64,000 nt of DNA. It comes from Phascolarctos cinereus. Lineage: Eukaryota; Chordata; Mammalia; Diprotodontia; Phascolarctidae. The stretch covers positions 2,695,001 through 2,759,000 of the forward strand of contig NW_018344184.1 of NCBI RefSeq assembly GCF_002099425.1, read 5' to 3'. A model generated the notes under the pieces. The model saw nothing but the letters and a program-made list of their open reading frames with translations. It was not told the origin of the DNA and made no database searches. Made by a program: the position numbers and the translations under genes. This document shows, piece after piece, positions 10,151 to 20,599 of this stretch (within the stretch, counting starts at the first letter, position 1; each line of letters begins with the position of its first letter).

Positions 10151-10419
10151 GTGCCTCAGAATCTAAGACACAAAGGACTTCTATTTGGATTTGAAGAGAG
10201 GGTACCCACCATGTACAAATCATAGATTTTCCAAATATTTAAGTATTGCCTTATTGCATATCTTGTATTGTTGTTGTTGTTTTTTTATTGATTGTTTTGT
10301 TTAACTGAAGTTTTCTTGAGTTTGCACATATTTATTTTCTTTCTGTTTAAGTCGTAAGATCCTTAGAGGTGGAAATCTAGGTCTCATACTACAATCTCCT
10401 AACCCAAGTCAAATAGGGT

Positions 10420-10650
10420 ATATGTTGCTTTAAGATTTGCAAAATGTTTTGCACTCATTATTTTATTTGATCCTTACAGCAACCCTATGAGATGCTGTTA
10501 TTGCTAACCATTTTATAGGCAGGAAATTCTCTCTCAGGAAAGTGAAGTAATTTTTCCGGGCTCACACAGCTGGCTAGCAGGTAGTGGAGGTAGGAGTCAA
10601 ACCCAGGTCTTCTGACTCCCAGTACAGGATGTACTGGGCTACATGGCCTC
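10420..10650 (-). repeat. MIR-type SINE
   Basis: Reversed order 'ttttatttgatccttacagc', 'tgctgttattgctaaccatt', 'ctcacacagctggctagc', 'gtcaaacccaggtcttctg'. Confidence 0.72.
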
Positions 10651-10919
10651 TATGAATTCTGGTCTAAGTTGAAAAATCCAATTTCACAGAAATCAAGTAC
10701 ATATGTTGAGGAACCTAAACATTCTTACCCTTGACTAATGCCAATAATGCACCTGTTGTAGCAGTTTGCTCTATAAGTACCTGTTGCTAGATGGGAAGAT
10801 CTTAATTAAAAATGCAGCTTTAATCAATGCTCATGAAAGACACCACTCTTCCAATCAGAAGCTGCTGAGTGAGATGAGAAGTAATTTAGCAATGAAGAGG
10901 TGAAGGAGAAGGGGAAGGG

Positions 10920-11065
10920 GAATAAGCATTTATATAGCTCCTGTTACTTACAAGGCATTGTGCTAAGCTCTTGATCCTCAGAACAACACTAAAAGGTAGG
11001 TGCTGTTATTATTCCTATTTTACAATTGAGGAAACTGAGGCAAGCAGGATTTAAATGACTTGAGA
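10920..11065 (-). repeat. MIR/THER1-type SINE fragment
   Basis: 'aggtaggtgctgttattatt', 'acaattgaggaaactgaggc' in antisense. The end near the tRNA head is missing. Between 10650 and 10920 I see no element. Confidence 0.65.
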
Positions 11066-11244
11066 GACGTGATGTACAGTTGAATCTGTAATGGGAGCAT
11101 TACAGGCTAAAACAGGCACTAACTGTTTTTGTGCATTTGCTGAAGGTGGAGCTTTTAGAAATAGGGTAAAGCAGATGAATGCTTAGACACAGACCAAGAG
11201 CTGATTTTTCTCTTCACTCTGATCAGAATAGAATAGGAAGTAGC

Positions 11245-11320
11245 GACTATCAGGTCCCTAGTTGTATTTCTAGCTTTCAGCACTGTGCTTAGTACATAGT
11301 AAACACTTAATAAAGGCATT
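11245..11320 (+). repeat. L2 LINE 3' end fragment
   Basis: 'agcactgtgcttagtacata' plus 'gtaaacacttaataaa' is the sense L2 terminus. Confidence 0.55.
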
Positions 11321-11454
11321 TCCACTACATTCCATAAAGCCAGAGGACAAAAGGAGAATACAGACAGGGTAGTCTCAGTGTTCTATTGCCTGGGCTCCTT
11401 TCTTTAGAGAAATAAACAGCAATTATAGGATTTTAGGGTTTAGAGCTGCCATAA

Positions 11455-11650
11455 TAGAAATAGTGCTGGGTTTATAACCTGGGTTTAAATCCTAACTCTC
11501 CTGTTTCCTCTCTCAATTTACCTTTGTCTCAGTTTCCTCATCTGCAAAATGATAGAGTCAGCTTGTACTTTAATTCCCATGGTCCTATAAATGAGGAAAC
11601 TAAGGCTTAGAACCATGAAGTGACTTGCCCAAGGTCGTGGAGTAAATCGT
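11455..11650. repeat. Two MIR-type fragments, opposite strands
   Basis: 11455-11590 reads in sense ('tctcagtttcctcatctgca'); 11590-11650 reads in antisense ('atgaggaaactaaggcttag', 'gtgacttgcccaaggtc'). Both are short. Confidence 0.48.
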
Positions 11651-11704
11651 CTATAAAAGGTACTATTGTACTTTTAAAATAGTCTTCTGTTTCTAAGGAC
11701 AGTC

Positions 11705-14120
11705 AATTAACATTTGTGGAGAACCTACCATGTGCCAGGCACTGTTCTAAGTACTAAAAGAGGCAAAAGACAGTTTCCTCATTCAAGGACCTCACAATCT
11801 AGTGGGGGACAAAACAAATATGTGCAAACCAGGATTAATAAGAAATAATTAAAAGAAGGAAGGCATGAGAATTCAAAGGTGTTAGGAAAGGCTTCCTGTA
11901 AAAGATAGGATTTTAGTTGGAACTGGAAGGAAGCCAGGGAAGCCAGGAGGTAGAGTTGAGAAGGGAGAATGTTCTAGGTATGGAGGATGGCCAGAGAAAA
12001 AGCCCAGAGCCTGGCAATGGAATGTCTTGTTTATGAAACAACATGGAGGTCAATGTCATTGGACCCAAGGTGTGAAGAAGATTGGAAAGATGGAGAGTGG
12101 GGGGATTCAGTTATGAAGGTCTTTGAACATCAAAAAAAGATGATCCAAGAGGCTATAGGAGCCACTGGAGTTTATCGAGTAGAAGGGAGACATGGTTAGG
12201 AAAATCACTTTAGTGGCTGAATGGAGGCTGGCTTGGAGTGGGGAGAGACTTGAGGTGGTCAGACCCACCAGTAGGCTATAGTAACAGTCCAGATGTGAGG
12301 TAATGACAGCCTGCACAAGCATGGTGGCAGTGTCAGAGAAGAGAAGAAGGCATATTTAAGAGATGTTGCAAAGGTGAAATCAACCCGCCTTGGCAACAAA
12401 TTGGATATGGTAGGTGAGAGATAGTGAAAAATACAAAATGATTCCTTAGCTGTAAGCTTGACTGGGAAGATGTTGTTAGCCTCTGTAGTAATAGAGATTT
12501 GTTGATGAGATTCAACAAAGCATGGATCAATTCTCTGCTGCTTGTGTTAATTTTGGCCTAACAATTAACAACAAGAAAATACAAGTTCTCCATCAGGCAG
12601 TACCACACTGTCCATATGTGGAACCATTGGTTACAGCAAATGGAGAAGTTATAAATACTGTGAATAAGTTTATTTACCTTGGCAGTTTACTTTCCAGGGA
12701 TGTCCACGTAGATGATGAGGCTGATACCTGCATTGCCAGAAGTAGTTCAGTATTTGGGAGGCTCTGAAGGAAAGGGTGGTATTAGAAGAGCTATTAAACT
12801 GTCTATCACACTGAAGGTTACAGAACCATTGTGCTGACCTCATTGCTGTGTGCCTGTGAAACTTGGACAGTATACCTGTGCCATGACAGGAGAGTGAATT
12901 GCTTTCATTTAAATTGTCTTAAGAAGATTCTGAAGATCACCTAGCAAGATAAAGTACTGGACACTAAGGTCCTTTTTCGAGCTGAACTGCCAAGCATTCA
13001 GACTGCAGAGAGTACAACTCTGATGGATTGGCCACGTTGTTTAAATGCCAAATGGACGTTTGCTTAAAAGACTATCTTATAAAGAACTCACACAAAGCAA
13101 GCACTCACATGGAGGTCAGAAGAAGTAATACAAGGACACTCTCAATGTGTCCCTGAAGAACTTTGGAATCAATTGTGAGACATGGGAGACACTAGCACGG
13201 GACCACCCAGTATGGTGTGCACACATCAAAAAAGGCTCTATGCTCCATGAGTAAAGCAGAACTGCAGTAGCTTAAAAGAAATATAAGATGCACAAATTTA
13301 GAGACATCTCCGCTTCAAATGTTCATATAGACTATTTGTGCCCAACCTATGGTAGAGCCTTCTAAGCTTGTATTGGTCTGATCAGTCATGGATGGACATA
13401 CTGTCCCCTGACTCCAACACAGTGATGTCATTTTGGTTCTCTTTGAGAATGAAGAACAATCAACCAAAAGTAATAGGGAGAGTAGGAAGTAGGAAGGTTA
13501 TTTTGTACGTGTTGAGGATAAGATGTTTATTGGACATCCAATTCTAGAAGAGTGAAAGACAGATGGAGATGTGAAATTGGAGGTCAGAAGAGAAGTTGGG
13601 GCAGGATTGGTAGATTTGAGAATCATCAGCATAGAGCTGTAATCAAATCCTTGGGAGCTGATGAGATCACCAAGTGAAATAGTTTAGAGGGAAAAGAGAG
13701 GGCACAGGACAGAACTCTGTGGGACACCCATGGTTAGATAAAGTGAACTAGATGAGGATCCCTAAGGGAGACTGAGGAATGGTCTGCTGGGGAGGAGAAC
13801 TAGGAGAGAGTGTTATCTCAACTACCTAGAGAGAAGAAAGTATCAAGAAGAAGAAGGTGATCAATGGTGTCAATGGCAGCAGAGAGGTCAAGAAGAATGG
13901 GGATTGAGAAAAGTCCATTGATTTGGCAATTAAAGATACTTGGTAACTTTAGAGAAGTAGTTTCAATGGAATGATGAAGTCAGAAGCTGGATTCTAAGGG
14001 GTTAAGAGAAGAGTGAAAGGAGAGGAAGTACAGGCACTTATCGTAGATGACCTTTTCAAATAGTTTAGCTACGAAGGGCAGAAGAGATATAGGACAATAG
14101 TTACTATGGATGGAAGGATC
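11705..14120 (-). repeat. L2 LINE, 1.4 kb of ORF2 and 3' UTR, split by an RTE-like LINE
   Basis: Reverse reading: L2 terminus at 11705, 3' UTR, then ORF2. Minus-strand frame 12107-12322 contains TSHLDCYYSLLVGL and SSLSPLQASLHSATKVIFL, typical of the C-terminal part of L2 reverse transcriptase. The element resumes at 13469 ('ggaggtcagaagagaagttg', 'tgatgagatcaccaagtg') and ends near 14120. The RTE-like LINE occupies 12498-13468. No intact frame remains. Confidence 0.9.
12498..13468 (+). mobile_element. RTE-like LINE, 5'-truncated, inserted in L2
   Basis: The first frame (12522-12767) reads ...FGLTINNKKIQVL, PYVEP and NKFIYLGSLLSRDV, the region after the catalytic domain of an RTE-like reverse transcriptase. 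Later parts correspond to the copy at 38.6-39.1 kb. The 3' tail 'tttggttctctttgagaatg' is shared with the RTE-tailed SINEs. Flanks carry agtaatagaga (12487-12497) and agtaataggga (13469-13479), a probable target-site duplication with one mismatch. The clade is from memory; the frame is interrupted many times. Confidence 0.8.
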
Positions 14121-14830
14121 ACATGAGCAAGCTGTATAGTTTCTGCCTCTGCACTGGTGGGTCAGGTTATATCAGTGATAGCAAAAGGCATGCCTTTTCC
14201 TTTTGTATTGTTTTCACTTCGAACTGAGCAAATGCTAAAGCGTAGATATTCAATCAATCAGTCTGCTTTTGCTGACTTGGTAGAAATGAGCTGACCAAAG
14301 ATTACTATGGACGGAGTCCCCCATCTGCATGTTTGACATACTCTGTCAAACTTCATCACTTTCCTTTTTGCATTATTCTTTTACTCTTGAGATCAGTGAT
14401 GCTCCTTGTACATTCTAAAAATGATTCATATGATCAGGTGATGTCTGTTTTGTTGGGAGATCCACCCTCCGCCACAATTAATAACTGTAGACACAGAAAT
14501 CTCAATTAAATCAATCAAAGGGGAAAGAGAAAATAAATGCCTAATTGAAAAAAATTAATAAAAAAGAAATAAGATATGAATAAGTATTTTCCATTTGAAA
14601 AACTTATAGAGACTTTGGGTCATCAGCTAAAAACAGAAGACACTATACAGGAATTATCTTGTGATTGGTTGAAGATCAAGTCACATTGATTGGACTATAT
14701 ATAAATATAACGAGCTAATTCAGAGCCAGTCAGATAAATATGAGAGGACCTTAAATATGGGAGCTAAGGAAACCAGGCCCCTGGGAGGGAATCATTCTTG
14801 TCTCTACTCACGTATCTACCACCCTAGGTC
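14120..14830. other. No recognised element
   Basis: AT-rich DNA with short frames only. I see no repeat family, exon or RNA gene that I could defend. Confidence 0.5.
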
Positions 14831-15465
14831 AGGACCTTATCACCTCTGACCTAGATTATTACAACTGTCACTTAATTGATTTTTCTGCCTTAAATCTCAT
14901 TACACCAGTCAATCCTACACATTTTTTGTGCCAATTTTTTTCCCCTTCATTGTGAATTTGACCATTTTCTCCCCTATTCAACAAACTCCAGTAGCTTCCT
15001 ATTGTCTCTTAAGACAAAATACAGATTCCTCTTTTTGGGTCCTATAAAACATGGCCCTAACCTATCTTTCCATCATCCTTGGACATTACTCCTCTCCTGG
15101 TAATCTGGGATTTAGCCAAAGTAATTTTTCTCTGTTCCTTACACATGACTTTGTACCTCCTGTCTCTATTCTTTTCACATTGGCCATCTATCATGGCAAA
15201 ATTTATTCCCTCCTTATCTCTATCTCATAAAGTCCCTTCCTTCCTTTAAAATGCAGCTTATGTCCTATCTCCTGCATGAAATCATTTCCTTCAGCCTCTA
15301 GTGGCCTCCTTCCCAAACTCTTATATCTATTTTTATATATACTTGTTTATCCCCTCCATTAGAATGTAAGCTCATAATAGGTAGGGACTATTTCATTTTG
15401 CACTTGTATTTCCCATGCCTAGCACATAGTAGGTATTTAATAAATAATTGTTAATTGATCAATTG
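14830..15465 (+). repeat. L2-clade LINE ORF2 end and 3' UTR
   Basis: Sense order: 'cctagattattacaactgtc', 'caacaaactccagtagcttc', 'atggccctaacctatctttc', ending 'cctagcacatagtaggtatt'. Continuous but old. Confidence 0.77.
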
Positions 15466-16080
15466 GAAAGGAGAAAAATGTGCCTTCTCTCTTCTCTACC
15501 ACCACTGACCATATTACCAGAGAAACTGTAGTATGAAACAGTACATCCAGGGGAGAATAATGAAACACATGCCTGGGCTAAACAGAAAATCTCCAAAGAA
15601 AGGATAACTGAATATCCAGAGCATACTCAAGAATTGAACCAGGTCACAACTTTGAACTTTGAAAATCAGAAGACCTGGAAATACTTTAGTCTTCACAAAG
15701 TTGGTCGCATTGTCCCAGAAGCAGAAGTGGCTGATGACAGTACATGGCATCAGAAGCAGAGAGATATTATGGGGGGGGGGACTAGATCCACTGAATAATT
15801 TTGGGTTTCAAGCCTCAACGATAGCACAGACCTTCAGAACCCAGTAGAGAGCTACATAGAAGAGGAACTTCTGGACTCCACGGAGAGAGGAAAAGACCTT
15901 TAGTAACCAGGAGTTGTGTTATCAACTTTGCCACATGTTCTCTGCACACATGCCTTGTTATCTTTGTGTGTTAGGTTTGAACCCTCCCTCCCCAGGGGCC
16001 TTCTGTGTGCAAGAGGAGAGTGCACCCATAATCTGAAGGATTGTGTTTCTAACAATTGCCATTGCTGTATCTACTGTCCT
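15466..16080. other. No recognised element
   Basis: Contains a run of ten G at 15770-15780. No gene or repeat family recognised; frames of 60-78 residues look random. Confidence 0.5.
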
Positions 16081-16147
16081 TTTCTGCAAAATGAAGAAGT
16101 AGGATGAGTTGACTTCTAAGGTCTCTTTTAATTCTAAACCTATGTCC
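16080..16147 (+). repeat. MIR-type SINE 3' fragment
   Basis: 'aaaatgaagaagtaggatga' then 'gttgacttctaaggtctc' is the MIR 3' end in sense. Its last 39 bases form the left arm of the perfect inverted repeat described next. Confidence 0.6.
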
Positions 16148-16202
16148 CTTCCTCTTTCTCATAGGACATAGGTTTAGAATTAAAAGAGACCTTAGAAGTC
16201 AA
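16109..16202. repeat. Perfect 39-bp inverted repeat, 16-bp spacer
   Basis: Left arm 16109-16147 starts ttgacttctaaggtctc; right arm 16164-16202 ends gagaccttagaagtcaa. I checked the arms base by base and found no mismatch. The spacer is 16148-16163. The arm sequence derives from a MIR 3' end. A perfect arm in otherwise old DNA suggests a recent fold-back event. Confidence 0.96.
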
Positions 16203-16290
16203 ATTAGCAGCTACAACTGATTTACTCTCTTGTGAGGAGTAGTATGGTTGGACTTTGGCTTGTTGGCCATAGGAGAAAAAAGTCCCAAGG

Positions 16291-16910
16291 GAAAGGACCT
16301 ATTTGTATAAAAATATTTATAGCAGCTCTTTTTTGTGGTGGCTAAGAGTTGGAAATTGAGAGGATGCCCATTCATTGGGGAATAGCTAAACAAGCTTTGG
16401 TATATGATTGGGATGGAATATTATTGTGCTATAAGAAATGACAAGCAGGCTGATTTCAGAAAAACCTGGAAAGGCTGACAAGAACTGATGCAAAGTGAAG
16501 TGAGCAGAACCAGGAGAATGTTGTACACAGTAATAGCTATATTGTACGATGATGAGTTGTGAATGACTTAGCTATTCTCAGCAATACAATGATCCATTAT
16601 GAAGCATGCTGTCTGCCTCCAGAGAAAGAACTGATACTCTGTATACATGCTATTTTCACTTTTTGTTTGCTTGTTTGTTTGTTCCTTCCTTCCTTCTTTT
16701 TAATTTGAGTCTCCTTGTACACAATGGCTAGTATGGAAATTTTTTTATGTGATTGCACATTTATAACCTACATTGGATTGCTTACAGTCTTAAGGCGGGG
16801 GGAGTAGAGGGAGAGAGGGAGGGACAGAATTTGGAACTCAAAACTTAAAAAAAAAGTTTAAAAATGGTTTTAACATGTAATTGGGGGAAAATAAATATTA
16901 TATATATTTT
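16291..16910 (+). mobile_element. L1 LINE, 5'-truncated 3' end
   Basis: Starts in the ORF2 C-terminal region ('aaaatatttatagcagctct', 'atgcccattcattggggaat', 'gtgagcagaaccaggagaat') and ends with the UTR and an AATAAA-containing A/T tail. Exact 13-bp target-site duplications aaaagtcccaagg lie at 16278-16290 and 16911-16923. Confidence 0.92.
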
Positions 16911-17329
16911 AAAAGTCCCAAGGAAATACTATGTACCTTTGAGATCCTGGATCCCTCAGTCCACAAATTAACTCTATTTGTACTGGGTTTCCTCTAGAAA
17001 GGACTGTTTTTCCCAAGTTGGGAATATTCCCTTGTTTCCAGTTTCCCTTGGAGTTAAGGAACCCTAACCATCAGAGCAGATGCCCATCAGTTAGAGTCAG
17101 TCAGGAGAGTACTATATTAAATATATAACTTTCAAAATATTACTTTAAAATATATATTTATTACTATTAAATAATGGAGAATATTATGTTAAATTATAGG
17201 CTTAGGCACTGGACCTATGATTTAATTCATTACGGAACTACTAGATGAAGGAATTCTCCCTACCAATGCAGGTTGATACCTTCTCTGTAATTTATGGTCC
17301 TACAAAATTGCCCAAGTACTTGTCAAAAA

Positions 17330-17422
17330 TCAAGGGACTTGGTCGGGATTACAAAGAGCCAGGACTTGAACCCAGTTCTTGGCTCTGAAGCCAGCTCTCT
17401 GGTGACTGTCTCACATTGCCCC
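17330..17422 (-). repeat. MIR-type SINE fragment
   Basis: 'ccaggacttgaacccagttc' and 'ctggtgactgtctcacattg' resemble a reversed MIR. Weak. Confidence 0.4.
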
Positions 17423-17672
17423 TTTATGTTAGATTTTATTTGACTTAAAAAAAAATACCTCTGGACTTTAGAGGAACTGTGAATAAACAAAAAGTAAAAA
17501 AAAAAATTAACCAACTTTCGATCCTTTCCACCTACCTAAATCTATGGAATTCAGAGACTAAGAGGAACTAAGGAACTATATAGTGTGCAGTGCTCTACAT
17601 AGTCTGTATAGTCAGTTTTTTAATAATCCAGGTCTTCCCTTGTTTTTCTTCTCTTCTTTGTTGTTCTCTTAG

Positions 17673-17801
17673 AAGAAGAGCTCATTAGCGTTTCTACTAG
17701 AACCACTGAAAAGGAACAGAGGGAGGTCTTGAAATCAGATGCACTCATGTCACAGTCAAATGGAATTTCTTGTTTGATGATGCTAACTCTGGAAAGGAAA
17801 G
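17673..17801 (+). CDS. Candidate exon A of an unknown host gene (unproven)
   Basis: A long pyrimidine tract ending ttgttctcttag precedes position 17673, a good splice acceptor. One frame, starting with a 2-nt overhang, stays open for 60 codons from 17675 and begins EELISVSTRTTEKEQREVL. A possible but weak donor is at 17801/17802 (aaag|gtggcc). I do not recognise the peptide. With that donor the phase does not match the next candidate exon, so the two may not belong together. Open frames of this size occur by chance. Confidence 0.2.
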
Positions 17802-17925
17802 GTGGCCAGGATAAGAGAGATCTCTGTCTTATCTATAGACTTCATATATTCCCCTGTTAGTATATACCGTCAAGAACTGGCTATAAATTAAATCAGTATT
17901 ATCCGTTTTTTCCCTTCTTTAATAG

Positions 17926-17995
17926 AAAGCGACTTACTCTTTGCAAGTCCGAATATGTGACCCAGAAGCAAGAAGTGGTCTTATTTGACAATCAG
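17926..17995 (+). CDS. Candidate exon B of an unknown host gene (unproven)
   Basis: Bounded by a pyrimidine-rich acceptor (ttttttcccttctttaatag) and a good donor (cag|gtaaaa). The 70-bp segment has a 1-nt overhang followed by 23 open codons, KRLTLCKSEYVTQKQEVVLF-DNQ. The other two frames contain stops. There are no recognised repeats around it. The peptide is not one I know, and a chance match of splice signals is quite possible. Confidence 0.27.
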
Positions 17996-17999
17996 GTAA

Positions 18000-18724
18000 A
18001 ATGCGTAACTTGTTAGAGGGACTATGACCCACAGTCCCAATCAGCCTATCTCTGTGGCAAAGTGTTTTTTCCCCGATATTGCTCAGACCTTAATTAGGGA
18101 AGAAAGAAGATGAAAGTTCAACAAGAGCAAAGTTTCCCCAGTTGCAAAGCATCTTAATGGATTTTCACACCTGATTTCCATCTACAGTTGCAATCAGTAA
18201 GCTCACAAGTGTAAGCCAAAGAAATCATATAGAGTTCAATGATGTTAAAAAGAACACACTCACAACTATTCTGGGTATTTTAGTTATAGCAGAGGTTTTG
18301 AAGAGGAAATTGATTTTTTTCATTATTTCTGCAGGGAGTATTAATCAATAAGATCAATATTACTACTTAGGAAGCAATGTTTGGACACATATTGGAAAGA
18401 GAATGATAGTGAATACTCTATTATATGTTAACTAGTAACTGTGGGGTTTGGGAAGTAGGTTGTGGTCATCAACACTATATACTTTTGCAACAATTACTTG
18501 GTGTTTTGTGACCAATTTGTGTTCATATATGTAGTGATTATAAAACCAGCAAAGACTGATTTACTAAAGCTCTTTTTTTAAAGGACCTTTCATATATACT
18601 CCTTGGTTATCAGAATTTTAGATAATCAGATTTATTCTTGTGGATTGACTTTTGTTTGCTTATATCACAGGGGATTACAAGAACATCTTCCCTGACAATT
18701 AAAAGTGGAGAGGCAGAGTCCATT
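18000..18724. other. No recognised element
   Basis: AT-rich single-copy-looking DNA between the exon-like segments and the hAT MITE. Confidence 0.5.
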
Positions 18725-18732
18725 ACTTAGAG

Positions 18733-19314
18733 CAGAGGTTCCCAAACTGATTTGGCCTACCTTCCCCTTTAAAAAAAAAAATTACTCAGCTCCCCCTAAA
18801 AATCTACTTTCCTTAATCCTTTAATGTTTTTAATTTTGAAATTTGTATCATTTCAAAAAATATTTAAATTTTTTAAAATGATGCATCTTAAATTGAATAA
18901 TTTATTATAAATTTGTGAGTTTTTCCTGCACTGAAATTTTGATGATGTAATATTGCATCATGTAACGTGATAGTATCATATTGTAAGCAATTTATTACAT
19001 GCACGTGTTCCTGCCAGTGCATGCTGGACTTTCCCACAATGCATGACACTTGCTTGTTAAGACCTGTTGGTGGAACTGACCACTGGTTATAACTTGCATT
19101 TTGTGTGTTTATTTGGAAAATAATGTAATCACTATGACTTAAACTCTGTAACACAACAGACGAAACATGTACAAAAGGTTTTTCAAAATTTTCTTCTCTT
19201 CTTTCCTTATGCTTTCACCACCCCCCAGTTGTACCTGAGGCTACCACTGACCCCACTGAATGGATTGTTCCTGCATTCCCCAGGGGGTGGTATCACCCAC
19301 TTTGGGAACCTATG
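18733..19314. mobile_element. hAT-type MITE, 582 bp
   Basis: Terminal inverted repeats: left cagaggttcccaaac; right end tttgggaacctatg. The 8-bp flanks acttagag (18725-18732) and atctagag (19315-19322) agree at 6 of 8 positions, as expected for an old hAT insertion. No transposase is recognisable; the 88-residue minus-strand frame inside matches nothing I know. Confidence 0.82.
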
Positions 19315-19329
19315 ATCTAGAGTAAAGGT

Positions 19330-20590
19330 AAGAAAGGATATTTTAAATGAATTAACCTTTGCTCAGAAGGCCACTTTCAGGGTAGTCCAGGCCAGTTAGC
19401 CATATTCCCTAAGAGGACTACCAGAAAGAAGACAAAGGGCTGAGAAGGCTCTGGCTTTCAGATTGTTTAACAAGAATGAAGAGTAAGGATTCAGAAGGAG
19501 CCCGCAGAGAATGTGTACTGGTTGTGTTTCTGCCAGGATCAAGTAGCATCTGTGTGTATATCACATACCAAGTAGTCACCCTCTTAGATGAGCAGGTGAA
19601 AGGGCCCAGGGAATTCTTCTCTACTCCTGGGGGGATTTGGGAGAATGTAACATTTCTGAACAGAACAGAAGTGCCTCAAGGAGGAAACATGGTGGGGTTG
19701 GGGGGTGGGGGAAGATGGGAAGAGGCAAAAGAAAATTCTGAATTATAAAAGAACATGAAACAGATGAGAGGGATGAAGAATGACCACTGAACACATGAAG
19801 TTAACTAGTGGTAATGTTTAGCAGGAGAGTTTGGGTGATGAGTAACAGAAGCATATAAGGATAGCATTGAACAAATCTTTATTATTACTCGTGGGGGGGG
19901 AGAAGAACAGATGAGGAAAAGGAAGAGTCTTGGTGTGTGGCCCCTATGGCTCCCAGCTTAGGGTAGGACATAATGGGTGACTTGTGGATATAGAACTGTG
20001 TAACAGCTCTCTCACTCTGGTAGAAAGTTACGTAGAGTTTTAGAAGAAGATCTTCTTGGAACCTCTGGGAGACTGTCCTGGCATCCAGAGATACAGACAG
20101 CAGCAGAGTTGGGACCAGTGAAATGAGGGTATTTTCTCAATTGCCTAATAAGGAAAGAGAAATGAGGGTCGGGCACATAGGGAATTTAACTCTGTGCCAA
20201 TCCAGTAAGAGTCTGGGGGGTTGGGGATAGTACAGAGAAGTCATGTTCAGTCTCTGAATTTATTAGTTTTGGCATCCAGGCATCCAGGAGTTATTGTGCT
20301 GTATCAGTAAAACTGGTTTTTCCTGGATCACAAGTAATTATGAAGCTCTTTCTGTGGAAGGGGGAGATGAACCACCTGGGGAGAAAGCAACTTGTTGTAC
20401 TCCAAGGAATAATGGTATGTAACCAGAGGTCCCTTCAGGTGAGTGTTCAACAAGTAATAGTCAGAGATTAGTGGTTGGTATCTCCCAACTAAGGGGCCCA
20501 GAGATGTCTATTTGTCAATCTGACATAAACCACACAGATGCCTGCTGTTTTCCAAGGACATTTATCTAAGACATTAGGTAGAACCTCCTG
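19330..20590. other. 1.25 kb without recognised elements
   Basis: I see no LINE, SINE or LTR here. There is a short G-rich run at 19697-19710 and a run of eight or so G near 19893. A plus-strand frame at 19476-19748 is not recognised and lacks gene-like context. Confidence 0.45.
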
Positions 20591-20599
20591 GGAACTATC

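Noticed and set aside
18888-19154. 88-residue minus-strand frame inside the hAT MITE
   Set aside because: No transposase motif is visible, and the element is far too short to be autonomous.
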